The notes under the pieces were generated by a model. It was not told the DNA's origin and searched no databases. It saw nothing but the letters and a program-made list of their open reading frames with translations. A stretch of DNA of 33,085 bases from NCBI GenBank assembly GCA_012103605.1, contig WLWL01000013.1, positions 1-33,085 on the forward strand, in the 5' to 3' direction. A program made the translations under genes and the position numbers. This document shows, piece after piece, positions 7,836-15,293 of the stretch. Source of the DNA: Candidatus Nanopelagicales bacterium (GTDB lineage: Bacteria > Actinomycetota > Actinomycetes > S36-B12). Numbering within the stretch: the stretch's first letter is position 1; each line of letters begins with the position of its first letter.

Positions 7836-8072
7836 ATGACAGCGGTGGAGATCAAGGTCGGAGTCGTCGATACACCCCGAGAGATAACGGTTGAGAGCGA
7901 CGAGACTGCGGAGGCGATCACCAAAGCCGTGTCGTCGGCGATCGACAAAGGCACGCTTCTCTCGCTCACTGATTCCCGAGGACGCCAGGTTCTGGTTCCG
8001 TCCGCGAAGATCGCGTACGTCGAGATAGGTCCGGCCGCAAGCCGCAAAGTCGGCTTCGGGAGCGCCTCCTAA
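7836..8072 (+). CDS. DUF3107 family protein (TB9.4-like)
   Basis: This 78-residue protein starts MTAVEIKVGVVDTPREI and ends KIAYVEIGPAASRKVGFG, the length and pattern of the actinobacterial DUF3107 family (Rv3208A/TB9.4). Its molecular function is not established. The ATG has a strong ribosome binding site (GAGGAAAGGG), in contrast to the leaderless neighbours. It follows tetR by 83 bases on the same strand, as in mycobacteria. The sequence suggests a small beta-rich cytosolic protein with no membrane segment. Confidence 0.88.
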   Translation: MTAVEIKVGVVDTPREITVESDETAEAITKAVSSAIDKGTLLSLTDSRGRQVLVPSAKIAYVEIGPAASRKVGFGSAS

Positions 8073-8095
8073 ACTCCTCGCTCGATTGCGGGAGT
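8073..8095. terminator. Hairpin between convergent genes
   Basis: ACTCC and CGC pair with GCG and GGAGT around a TCGATT loop, with one bulged T. It begins directly after the DUF3107 stop codon and ends 14 bases before the convergent ferritin-like stop. It has no T tract, so termination is inferred from position and stem only. Confidence 0.4.
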
Positions 8096-8109
8096 GACCC
8101 GTCGTCGTC

Positions 8110-8817
8110 CTAGGCGGCCAAGCCCAACTCTTGCATCCGGCGCGTGTGGTTGTCGGTAAGTCTGGCCAGCATCCGGCCGATCTCTGCCAGGTCTACGCCC
8201 GGACGATCGGCTCCGCCGACAAGCAGGGCGGATAGCGCATCGCGGTCGGCCGCCACTCTCTGTGCTTGAGAGAGAGCTTCACCGACGAGACGTCGTCCCC
8301 ACAGAGCGAGTCGACCGGCCACCCGCGGATCGGCGGCAATGGCCGAGCGCACACGATCTACGGCGAACGCGGATTGTCCGAGGTCCTCACACACATTGAG
8401 CACCAACTCACGACTCGCCGGATCAACAAACGCCGAGATTTCGCGATAGAAGTCGGTACCGATGCCGTCGCCCACGTAGGCCTTCACCAACCCTTCCAAC
8501 CAATCCGCCGGCTTGGTGTGCGCATGGAACTCATCAATCGGTTGCCGAAACGGCTCCATCGCTTCATTGGGATCGACGCCAAGGTCGGAGAGGCGATCCT
8601 TGAGCGATAGGAAGTGGCGGTACTCCGACGTCGCCATGCCTGCGAGAGCGGCCTTGTCCTCCACCCGGGGGGCCATCGCCGCGTCCGCCGCCAAGCGCTC
8701 GAACGCCACGAGCTCGCCATACGCAAGCACGCCGAAAAGATCGACGAGGGCGGCCCGATACGACGGATCGGACAGGGCCGCATCCGTCGAGTCGAAAGGT
8801 GTGGAGCCGTCGATCAT
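8110..8817 (-). CDS. Ferritin-like domain protein (Rv3210c-like)
   Basis: This 235-residue helical protein is an actinobacterial tRNA-(MS[2]IO[6]A)-hydroxylase-like/ferritin-like protein of unknown role. Helices carry acidic and histidine residues in a ferritin-like spacing (GELVAFERL, then TSEYRHFLSL; later FYREISAF). It is homologous by position to Rv3210c, between DUF3107 and the RNA helicase. The ATG at 8817 (MIDGSTPF) was chosen over an open frame that reaches 8943, because the extension is not conserved-looking. A TACCCT -10 box also lies 9 bases upstream of this ATG. Whether a metal centre is bound cannot be judged from sequence alone. Confidence 0.8.
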   Translation of the reverse strand: MIDGSTPFDSTDAALSDPSYRAALVDLFGVLAYGELVAFERLAADAAMAPRVEDKAALAGMATSEYRHFLSLKDRLSDLGVDPNEAMEPFRQPIDEFHAHTKPADWLEGLVKAYVGDGIGTDFYREISAFVDPASRELVLNVCEDLGQSAFAVDRVRSAIAADPRVAGRLALWGRRLVGEALSQAQRVAADRDALSALLVGGADRPGVDLAEIGRMLARLTDNHTRRMQELGLAA

Positions 8818-8826
8818 GATGACCCC

Positions 8827-8832
8827 AGGGTA
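8827..8832 (-). promoter_or_regulatory. -10 box of ferritin-like gene, near-leaderless
   Basis: TACCCT on the minus strand is separated by 9 bases from the ATG at 8817, which gives a leader of at most about 3 bases. No ribosome binding site is seen. Confidence 0.4.
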
Positions 8833-8877
8833 GCCACCCAGCCCTAGTGACGGCAGGGATCTCGTCCGGCCGGTACC

Positions 8878-10626
8878 ATGGAGACATCGCGGGACATCGA
8901 ATCTCGCCGTCGGTGTCGCTTCACCGACCCACCTCGGACGCACTCACGGTGCTTCCCGAACCCAGGAGTTCTGCTGAGCACCACGAACGACCAACTCATT
9001 GACCAAGCCGCGCCGGATGGCGCTACGAATCCGGCCACTGCCGACCCGGTAGCCACCGACCCGAATCCAGTCGAACCCAAGACTTTCGCCGAACTCGGTG
9101 TCAGCACACCAATCGTGGAGGCCCTTTCCAGCCACGGCATCACGACTGCTTTCCCGATCCAGGAAATGTGCCTGGGTCTGGCGCTCGAGGGCCGAGACGT
9201 TATCGGTCAAGCGAAGACCGGAACCGGCAAGACGCTGGGGTTCGGTATCCCGCTGATCCAACGCATCGCGGCGCCCGCCAGCGAGGACTACACCCAACTT
9301 CCCGAGGCGGCACGGAACAAGCCCCAGGGTTTGATCGTCTGCCCCACGCGTGAGTTGGCTCTCCAAGTCGCGACAGATATCGAGCAAGCTGGTGCTGGGC
9401 TAGGCATTCGGGTGCTCTCGATCTACGGTGGCAGGGCCTACGAGCCGCAAATAGACGCGCTTCGCGCAGGAATCGACGTCATCGTCGGAACGCCCGGACG
9501 CATCATTGATTTGGCCGGACGAGGCGATCTCGATCTGTCACACGTGCGCGAGCTCGTGCTCGACGAGGCAGACGAAATGCTCGACATGGGGTTCCTCCCC
9601 GATGTCGAGAAGATCGTCGCACTCGTTCCCACCAACCGGCAGACGATGTTGTTCTCCGCCACCATGCCGGGCCAGATCATCGCTCTCGCGCGTCGCTACA
9701 TGAACCAGCCGACCCACATGCGGGCGATAGACCCCGGGGATGACAACGCAACCGTCGATGCAATCGAACAGCACGTCTGGCGGGCTCACCCGATGGACAA
9801 GGTGGAGTTGCTGGCACGTGTTCTGCAGGCGAAAGACCGCGGCCTGACGATGATCTTCACGCGCACGAAGCGGAAGGCGCAGAAGATCACCGACGATCTC
9901 ACCGAGCGGGGCTTCGCCGTGGGATCGGTTCATGGTGATCTAGGGCAGGGAGCGCGTGAACAAGCGTTGCGCGCATTCCGCTCCGGCAAAGTCGATGTTC
10001 TTGTCGCCACCGATGTTGCCGCCCGCGGCATTGATGTCGATGGCGTCACGCATGTCATCAACTACGAATGCCCAGATGACGAGAAGACTTACCTGCACAG
10101 AATCGGTCGCACCGGTCGAGCCGGAGCGTCGGGAGTCGCCGTCACGTTAGTCGACTGGGAGGACATCGCGCGCTGGCAGATGATCGATCGGGCATTGAAG
10201 CTGCCGTTTAAAGATCCTCTGGAGACTTACTCCACCAGCCCCCATGTGTTCACCGGACTCGGCATACCTGAGGGAACCACTGGTCGACTGCCGAAAGGCC
10301 AGCGCACTCGAGCTGGATTGTCTGCTGAGAAGGTCGAAGATGTTGGAGAAACCGGAAAGCGCACCGGCGGTCCGCGCTCGCGGGAGGATCGCCGTGGCGG
10401 CAACCAACAACGCTCGGGTGGTTCGAAGCGCCGTGGCTCCACCACGTCTTCCGGGAAGTCATCCTCGGGGAAATCGTCCTCGGGCAAGTCCTCTTCGACA
10501 AAGGAATCAGGTAACTCGTCGGGGTCGTCTTCATCCGACGCCAGCAAGCCGCGCCGTCGTCGCCGCCGCACGCACGGTGGCAAACCAACCGGTGGCAACC
10601 CGACCGGTGGGAACGCCGCCGGCTAG
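8878..10626 (+). CDS. DEAD-box ATP-dependent RNA helicase (Rv3211-like)
   Basis: All DEAD-box motifs are present (numbered from the ATG at 8878): F92-Q95 Q motif, AKTGTGKT 112-119, PTREL 156-160, TPGR 205-208, DEAD 229-232, SAT 260-262, and HRIGRTGR 407-414. The C-terminus from about 490 is a basic low-complexity tail with SSSGK repeats, an RRRRRR run and GGNPT repeats, typical of RhlE-type helicases in RNA decay or ribosome assembly. The true start is doubtful. Residues 1-31 look untranslated, and an AGGAG at 8964-8968 sits 5 bases before an in-frame CTG at 8974 (LSTTNDQL). A TACCAT box at 8874-8879 overlaps the ATG. The order matches Rv3211. Confidence 0.9.
   Translation: METSRDIESRRRCRFTDPPRTHSRCFPNPGVLLSTTNDQLIDQAAPDGATNPATADPVATDPNPVEPKTFAELGVSTPIVEALSSHGITTAFPIQEMCLGLALEGRDVIGQAKTGTGKTLGFGIPLIQRIAAPASEDYTQLPEAARNKPQGLIVCPTRELALQVATDIEQAGAGLGIRVLSIYGGRAYEPQIDALRAGIDVIVGTPGRIIDLAGRGDLDLSHVRELVLDEADEMLDMGFLPDVEKIVALVPTNRQTMLFSATMPGQIIALARRYMNQPTHMRAIDPGDDNATVDAIEQHVWRAHPMDKVELLARVLQAKDRGLTMIFTRTKRKAQKITDDLTERGFAVGSVHGDLGQGAREQALRAFRSGKVDVLVATDVAARGIDVDGVTHVINYECPDDEKTYLHRIGRTGRAGASGVAVTLVDWEDIARWQMIDRALKLPFKDPLETYSTSPHVFTGLGIPEGTTGRLPKGQRTRAGLSAEKVEDVGETGKRTGGPRSREDRRGGNQQRSGGSKRRGSTTSSGKSSSGKSSSGKSSSTKESGNSSGSSSSDASKPRRRRRRTHGGKPTGGNPTGGNAAG
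8964..8968 (+). promoter_or_regulatory. AGGAG ribosome binding site pointing to a CTG start
   Basis: AGGAG lies 5 bases before CTG at 8974, in frame with the helicase. The only in-frame ATG upstream (8878) has no ribosome binding site and overlaps a -10-like TACCAT. The nearest GTG (8949) is out of frame. Confidence 0.5.
10447..10503 (+). repeat. SSSGK codon repeat in helicase tail
   Basis: Three near-identical 15-base units encode SSSGK in the helicase C-terminal tail. Slight base differences at wobble positions show that they are not a recent expansion. A second short repeat (GGNPT, about 10584-10615) follows after an arginine run. Confidence 0.7.
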
Positions 10627-10643
10627 GTCACGCGCCAGCTCGA

Positions 10644-11417
10644 TCACATCCCGGAGATATCCTCAGCGAGTTGCCGGTACGCGCGAGCACCGGGGGAATC
10701 GGGGGCGGTAGCCAAAATCGTCCTCCCCACCGCTGGCGCTTCGGCGAAACGGATACTTCGGGGAATCGGCTCGAACACCCGCACGCCGTATCGGGGCCCA
10801 ATGTCGGCCAGCACGGCTTTCGCGTGCGCGGTTCGGCCGTCGAACATCGTGGGAACAATGCCGGCCACCCGTAGATCGGGATTGCTCCATCGCTTTACTT
10901 CGTCGATGCTCTCCATCAATTGACCCAATCCGCGGTGGGACAAGGTTTCGCACTTGAACGGGACGAGTACATCGTCGGCCGCAACGAGGGCATTGATGGT
11001 GGTCAATCCCAAGGACGGCGAGCAGTCGATCACGATGACATCGAAAGTGTCTCGGATCTCGTCGAGTATGCGGGAAAGAGTTCGCTCGCGCGCAGGTCTA
11101 TCGGCGAGAGAAACATCCGCCGAAGCAAGGGACAATGTTGCGGGGAGCAACGAGAATCCCTCGTCGGTTGTTCGGATCGCAGAACGCATCTGGGCGGAGC
11201 CCTCGCTGGAGGGAAGGTCGTCGAGAAGAAAGTCAACGGTCTGCGGGGGTAGGTCCTCGGGATCGATACCGAGAGAGAAGGTCGCGCACGCCTGCGCATC
11301 GAGATCGATCACCAGAACCGCGTGCCCCGTGTCGGCGAGCGCAGCAGCGAGGGTGATGGCGGTCGTGGTTTTCGCCACTCCACCCTTTTGGTTCGCCACC
11401 GCGATGATCCGCGCCAC
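10644..11417 (-). CDS. ParA/MinD-family ATPase (orphan, Rv3213c-like)
   Basis: This 257-residue ATPase has the deviant Walker A KGGVAKTT (11-18), the Walker A' region DLDAQ (about 38-42), and DCSPSLG (about 130). These are diagnostic of the ParA/Soj family, which forms ATP-dependent dimers on DNA or membrane to position cargo. There is no parB next to it and no parS-like array was seen, so it is an orphan ParA. Its place after the RNA helicase matches Rv3213c (Soj/ParA-related). The start is a GTG at 11417, divergent from the small ATPase gene at 11451. The cargo is unknown. Confidence 0.88.
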   Translation of the reverse strand: MARIIAVANQKGGVAKTTTAITLAAALADTGHAVLVIDLDAQACATFSLGIDPEDLPPQTVDFLLDDLPSSEGSAQMRSAIRTTDEGFSLLPATLSLASADVSLADRPARERTLSRILDEIRDTFDVIVIDCSPSLGLTTINALVAADDVLVPFKCETLSHRGLGQLMESIDEVKRWSNPDLRVAGIVPTMFDGRTAHAKAVLADIGPRYGVRVFEPIPRSIRFAEAPAVGRTILATAPDSPGARAYRQLAEDISGM

Positions 11418-11422
11418 GCGTC

Positions 11423-11428
11423 TATTGT
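11423..11428 (+). promoter_or_regulatory. -10 box for the histidine-kinase-like ATPase gene
   Basis: TATTGT at 11423-11428 would place the transcript start near 11434-11436, giving a short leader that holds the AAGGAG at 11441-11446. Confidence 0.4.
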
Positions 11429-11450
11429 GGAGGGTGGACGAAGGAGCGTG

Positions 11451-11822
11451 ATGACGGCCACGTTCACCTGGGACTTACCCATGGATTCGACGGCTGCGGT
11501 GATAGCCCGACAGCACGTACGCGACGTGGCATCGACCACTAGCGACGTCATCGATGCCGAACTCGTTGCTTCCGAGTTGGTCACCAACGCGTGGGCGCAC
11601 GGACGTGGCACGGGCGCAATCACGATAACGATCACCGTCGCAGGCGACGTGATGCGCCTCGAGGTGTGCTCGGACTCCGACGGAAGTCCGCATCAGGTAG
11701 CGAGCAGCGACGAGTCACCGGATGGCCGGGGCTTGTTGCTGCTCGACAAGCTTGCAAGCGACTGGGGTCACGTCAGGCGCGGCGCAAGGTTGTGCGTGTG
11801 GGCCGACGTGCAGTGTCTCTAG
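11451..11822 (+). CDS. ATP-binding protein, HATPase_c/RsbW-like
   Basis: This 123-residue single-domain GHKL ATPase has an N box with SELVTNAWAHG (about 41-51), a weak DxG-type box (SDSDGSP), and a G2 box GRGLLLLDKLASDWG (92-106). The layout is that of RsbW/SpoIIAB-like anti-sigma kinases or stand-alone regulatory ATPases, which are numerous in actinobacteria. No sigma factor or STAS antagonist lies in the window, so its partner is unknown. The ATG at 11451 has an AAGGAG 4 bases upstream. It is divergent from the orphan ParA gene with 33 bases between starts. Confidence 0.82.
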   Translation: MTATFTWDLPMDSTAAVIARQHVRDVASTTSDVIDAELVASELVTNAWAHGRGTGAITITITVAGDVMRLEVCSDSDGSPHQVASSDESPDGRGLLLLDKLASDWGHVRRGARLCVWADVQCL

Positions 11823-11835
11823 AGATGGCGCTCAG

Positions 11836-11864
11836 ACGCAGCCCAGCGAGCAGGCCAACTGCGT
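11836..11864. terminator. Weak hairpin between convergent genes
   Basis: ACGCAG and CTGCGT form a 6-base stem around a 17-base loop, in the 55-base gap between the small ATPase and the Nudix gene. There is no T tract. It is a candidate only. Confidence 0.25.
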
Positions 11865-11877
11865 GCAGATTCGCCGC

Positions 11878-12282
11878 TCACGGAGTTAGGAGGTTCCACT
11901 CGGTCAGCGCTTCGATCAGACCCTCACTGGTCGGCAGCTCGGCAAGTTCCGAAACGGAGAAAAAGTGTGCGTCAGCCGCATCGTCCGCGGCCACCACTGC
12001 GTCATCCCCACGCACCACACAGACGAAGTCTCGGATCACGAAGTCATCACCCGACGGAGCTTGACGAACCACCGTCCCGACTTCCCGCTCGACACGCACG
12101 GTGAGACCCGTTTCCTCGTGGACCTCGCGCACGACGCCTTGCTCGGCGGTCTCCCCGGGCTCTTGCCGCCCACCCGGTAGCGACCACAAACCCTGAGCAG
12201 GAGGGTTCGCGCGCTGGACAAGGAGCAATCGCCCCTGGTCGTCGAACACGACCGCACCGATGCACGGAATGTCCGCCATCAC
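11878..12282 (-). CDS. NUDIX hydrolase
   Basis: This 134-residue Nudix protein has a complete Nudix box: G38-x5-E44-x7-R52-E53-V-x-E56-E57-x-G59-L60. It hydrolyses nucleoside diphosphates linked to another moiety. The SLPGG before the box and the short length fit the MutT/ADP-ribose pyrophosphatase group, but the substrate cannot be told. GTG at 12282 and ATG at 12279 are adjacent possible starts, and both overlap the acyl-CoA dehydrogenase stop (GTGATG). It is therefore the last gene of the CoA-ester operon. Nudix enzymes include CoA pyrophosphatases, but this one lacks the UPF0035 signature expected of those. Confidence 0.88.
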   Translation of the reverse strand: MMADIPCIGAVVFDDQGRLLLVQRANPPAQGLWSLPGGRQEPGETAEQGVVREVHEETGLTVRVEREVGTVVRQAPSGDDFVIRDFVCVVRGDDAVVAADDAADAHFFSVSELAELPTSEGLIEALTEWNLLTP

Positions 12283-13484
12283 GTACGGATCTTGTAGTCC
12301 TCGAGCAGGCGTCGCGCGATGATCATCTTCTGGATATCGGCCGTGCCCTCACCGATCATCAGCATGGGCGCTTCGCGATAGAGCCGTTCGATCTCGTACT
12401 CCTTGGAGTAGCCGTACCCGCCGTGAATCCGGAAGGAATCCTCGACGACCTCTTTGCAGTATTCACTGGCCAGGTACTTGGCCATTCCCGCCTCGAGGTC
12501 GTTGCGGGCACCGGAATCCTTCGTCCGCGCAGCCATCACCATCATCTGGTGCGCTGCCTCGACCTTCGTTGCCATGTCAGCGAGACGGAACGCCACGGCT
12601 TGATGTTCGCTGATCTGCTTGCCGAATGTGCTGCGTAGTTGTGCATACTCCACGCCGAGTTCGAAGGCCCGCAGAGCAAGACCGCAGGCTCGGGCAGCGA
12701 CATTCACGCGGCCGACCTCGACTCCGTCCATCATCTGATAAAAACCCTTGCCCGGTTCGCCACCAAGAATCGTCGACGCAGGAAGGCGCAAGCCATCCAT
12801 GACCAATTCCGTGGTGTCAACCCCCTTATAACCCATCTTCTCGATCTTGCCTGGAATCGTCAGACCGGGCCGCACCTCACCGAAGCCCTCGGGCTTTTCG
12901 ACCAGGAACGTGGACATGCGCTTGTACACGCTGCTGTCCTCACTAGCAGCGTTGTCTGTGCGAACCAGCACGGCGACGAGCGTCGATGAGCCGCCGTTGG
13001 TCAGCCACATCTTCTGCCCGGTGAGCACGTAGTCGTCGCCGTCGACGACCGCCTTGCTGGTGATGGCGGAGACGTCCGAGCCGCAGCCGGGCTCGGTCAT
13101 GCTGAAGGCTCCACGAACCTCACCGGTGGCCATCCGGGGCAGGAAGTGCTGCCTCTGCTCTTCGGTGCCGTGATGGAGCACCATGTGCGAAACGATGAAG
13201 TGGGTGTTAATCACACCACTCACACTCATCCATCCCCTTGCGATCTCTTCGACCACGAGGGCGTACGTCAGTAGTGACTCTCCGAGCCCGCCGAACTCCT
13301 CCGGAATCATCAGGCCGAACACACCGAGTTCCTTCAAGCCGTCGACGATGTCTTTGGGGTACTCGTCGTTGTGTTCCAAGTCGCTGGCCACCGGCAGGAT
13401 CTCCGCGTCCACGAAATCGCGGACGGCATCGAGAATGTCGCGCTGTATCTCGGTGAGACCTTCGGTTTGCAGGAGACGACCCAT
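12279..13484 (-). CDS. Acyl-CoA dehydrogenase, ethylmalonyl-CoA pathway type
   Basis: This 401-residue flavoprotein is built like short/branched-chain acyl-CoA dehydrogenases. It has FSMTEPGCGSDVSAI in the FAD/substrate region, the MWLTNGG motif, RSTFGKQISEHQAV, and the C-terminal IGEGTADIQ with the predicted catalytic Glu379. From memory it strongly resembles the streptomycete dehydrogenase encoded with the CoA-ester lyase and crotonyl-CoA carboxylase/reductase. A methylsuccinyl-CoA dehydrogenase role is therefore plausible but not proven. A GAAGGGGG ribosome binding site precedes the ATG. TAACAT (13511-13516 minus) could be an internal promoter. The gene lies downstream of the lyase and J-domain genes. 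Confidence 0.88.
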   Translation of the reverse strand: MGRLLQTEGLTEIQRDILDAVRDFVDAEILPVASDLEHNDEYPKDIVDGLKELGVFGLMIPEEFGGLGESLLTYALVVEEIARGWMSVSGVINTHFIVSHMVLHHGTEEQRQHFLPRMATGEVRGAFSMTEPGCGSDVSAITSKAVVDGDDYVLTGQKMWLTNGGSSTLVAVLVRTDNAASEDSSVYKRMSTFLVEKPEGFGEVRPGLTIPGKIEKMGYKGVDTTELVMDGLRLPASTILGGEPGKGFYQMMDGVEVGRVNVAARACGLALRAFELGVEYAQLRSTFGKQISEHQAVAFRLADMATKVEAAHQMMVMAARTKDSGARNDLEAGMAKYLASEYCKEVVEDSFRIHGGYGYSKEYEIERLYREAPMLMIGEGTADIQKMIIARRLLEDYKIRT

Positions 13485-13539
13485 GCCTAACCCCCTTCTG
13501 GAATTTCAGCATGTTAACGCCCCTCGAGCGATCTCGCCT

Positions 13540-14178
13540 CTAGGGAGCGCTGGACCTCACGGGCGTCCACAGCCCCGCACCTGCGTTCATCCAGGCGACC
13601 GAAGCGACCAGCGGGACGGCGAACACCGGCAGCATCAACACGATGTCGGAGCCGAGACTGGCGCTGAGCCCGACTTGCCCGCACGCCACGAGCAGCCACA
13701 GCAACGAGACGCACGTGATCCGGTGGCCAACATCACCACGATCGCCTAGGAGCGCACGCGTCGCTCCCACGGCCAAGCCCGCAGCACATCCACCCATGAT
13801 TGCGGCACTCAGCCACGGCACCAGTGAGAGCGTCACGACAGGACTCGCGAGGGCGATGACCGCCACACCTGCCAACACAATCGCAGCACCGCGGGACGGT
13901 CGACGGACAACCGAACACAGTGATGGGCGATCCGGTACGGCTTGTTGAGCCGCCGGAGCAGTGTTCGCCTCAACCGCGTTCGCCTGAACAACATTGGCCA
14001 TAAGAACACGCCGTGCGTGCATCAGCGCCTCGAAGTGATCTCGGTCGCCACCTGCGTCGGGGTGTGCCAGCCGAACCCACACCTTCCACGCCCGCTGAAC
14101 GTCATCGGCCGAGGCGCTCTCGTCGACACCTAGCAAGAGAGCCGCGAGCTCCCGAGTCATGTCGGTGCGGCGCGCCAT
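13540..14178 (-). CDS. Membrane-anchored J-domain protein
   Basis: This 212-residue protein begins with a J-domain (about residues 8-60). It has the invariant HPD tripeptide in RLAHPDAGGD, which stimulates DnaK-type ATPases. A polar linker (about 62-90) is followed by at least four hydrophobic segments (about 96-118, 120-142, 152-172, 175-200). It has no Gly/Phe or zinc-finger region, so it is a type III J-protein. The ATG overlaps the CoA lyase stop (TGATG), and the acyl-CoA dehydrogenase follows 55 bases on. The placement inside a CoA metabolism operon is unexpected. The client is unknown. Confidence 0.82.
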   Translation of the reverse strand: MARRTDMTRELAALLLGVDESASADDVQRAWKVWVRLAHPDAGGDRDHFEALMHARRVLMANVVQANAVEANTAPAAQQAVPDRPSLCSVVRRPSRGAAIVLAGVAVIALASPVVTLSLVPWLSAAIMGGCAAGLAVGATRALLGDRGDVGHRITCVSLLWLLVACGQVGLSASLGSDIVLMLPVFAVPLVASVAWMNAGAGLWTPVRSSAP

Positions 14179-15146
14179 CAGGACTGAGGAGGCTCGAACG
14201 TTCGGGTGCGCTGCATACCGGCGGCGCGGCCCTTGCCGGCGATCACCAGTGCCATCTTTCGCGATGCCTCGTCGATCATCTCGTCACCGAGCATGGCGGC
14301 TCCACGCGCACCGCCGGCCGCCGACGTGTACCACTCGTAGGCGTCGAGGATGAGTTCTGCGTGGTCGTAGTCGTCTTGACGCGGCGAGAAGATCTCGTTT
14401 GCCGCTGCGATTTGATCTGGATGCAGCACCCACTTGCCATCAAAGCCGAGGGCAGCGCTTCTTTCCGCGACTCGGGTGTAGCCGTCGAGGTCCTTGATTT
14501 GCAGGTAGGGGCCATCGATCGCCTGCTTGTCGTATGCGCGAGCCGCCATCAAGATTCGCATCAGGATGTAGTGGTACGCGTCTCCGACGTCGTATCCGGG
14601 AGGCTGTTCGCCGACAACCAGAGACTTCATGTTGATGCTGGCCATGAAATCAGCGGGCCCGAAGATGATCGTCTCCACTCGGGGACTGGCGGCGGCGATC
14701 TCGTCCACCATGGTCAAACCCATCGCGTTCTCGATCTGCGCTTCGATACCGATGCGCCCAACGTCCAAGCCTTCGGACTTCTCGATCTGCGTTAGCAGCA
14801 TGTCCAAGGCGCGGATCTGCTCGGGGCCTTGCACTTTGGGGAGCATGATGCAGTCGAGGTTGGCTCCCGCGCCGGAAACGACCTCGATGACGTCCAGGTA
14901 CGTCCACTCGGTGGTCCAGTCGTTCACTCGAACCGAGCGCACTTTTCCGTCGTAGCCACCTTCGTTGAGAGCAGCCACGATGTTTTTCCGGGCATCCGGC
15001 TTGGCAAGCGGAGCCACCGCGTCCTCGATGTCCATGAACACCTGGTCTGCCGGCAGACCTTTGGCTTTGTCCAGCATCTTCGGGCTCGAGCCCGGCACCG
15101 CGAGGTTCGAGCGCCGAGGTCTGATGCTTCTTGCGACATCGGTCAC
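14178..15146 (-). CDS. HpcH/HpaI (CitE-like) CoA ester lyase, malyl/beta-methylmalyl-CoA type
   Basis: This 322-residue TIM-barrel lyase has RPRRSNLAVPGSSPKM at its N-terminus, the metal-site acidic DIEDAV segment, and the conserved IGIEAQIENA (Glu metal ligand). It also carries GPADFMASI and WVLHPDQIAAANEIF. The pattern fits Mg-dependent CoA-ester lyases. The closest family known to me is the actinobacterial L-malyl-CoA/beta-methylmalyl-CoA lyase, which cleaves methylmalyl-CoA to glyoxylate and propionyl-CoA. The start at GTG 15146 is chosen because AAGGAG (15155-15160) lies 8 bases upstream. The GTG at 15155 overlaps that ribosome binding site. It is the first gene of a four-gene operon. 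Confidence 0.88.
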   Translation of the reverse strand: MTDVARSIRPRRSNLAVPGSSPKMLDKAKGLPADQVFMDIEDAVAPLAKPDARKNIVAALNEGGYDGKVRSVRVNDWTTEWTYLDVIEVVSGAGANLDCIMLPKVQGPEQIRALDMLLTQIEKSEGLDVGRIGIEAQIENAMGLTMVDEIAAASPRVETIIFGPADFMASINMKSLVVGEQPPGYDVGDAYHYILMRILMAARAYDKQAIDGPYLQIKDLDGYTRVAERSAALGFDGKWVLHPDQIAAANEIFSPRQDDYDHAELILDAYEWYTSAAGGARGAAMLGDEMIDEASRKMALVIAGKGRAAGMQRTRTFEPPQS

Positions 15147-15154
15147 CGAATTCA

Positions 15155-15160
15155 CTCCTT
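15155..15160 (-). promoter_or_regulatory. AAGGAG ribosome binding site that fixes the lyase start
   Basis: AAGGAG on the minus strand is spaced 8 bases from GTG at 15146. It makes the GTG at 15155, which shares a base with it, an unlikely start. Confidence 0.65.
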
Positions 15161-15167
15161 GGCATCG

Positions 15168-15173
15168 ACGGTA
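15168..15173 (-). promoter_or_regulatory. -10 box of the CoA lyase operon
   Basis: TACCGT on the minus strand lies 21 bases before the GTG start. The predicted transcript starts near 15161, directly before the AAGGAG, which leaves a very short leader. Confidence 0.4.
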
Positions 15174-15280
15174 TCTGGGTTAACCCCACGCACACAACGC
15201 CTCTCCAGCCTAGCCGGGCCCAGCTCGGGCATCGGCGCAGCGATCCGTGCCTGTGGCTTAGCGCCCGCGTTTGCGTGCCC

Positions 15281-15286
15281 TAGATT
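15281..15286 (+). promoter_or_regulatory. -10 box of leaderless MFS transcript
   Basis: TAGATT is followed by 7 bases (cagccgc) and GTG at 15294. There is no ribosome binding site. Confidence 0.55.
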
Positions 15287-15293
15287 CAGCCGC

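Noticed and set aside
8886-8970. Attempted riboswitch in the helicase leader
   Set aside because: I could not find a stable hairpin set or a known aptamer pattern there.
14829-15293. N-terminal extension of the MFS gene
   Set aside because: It is antisense to the CoA lyase and intergenic. The -10 box and GTG at 15294 give a normal MFS N-terminus.
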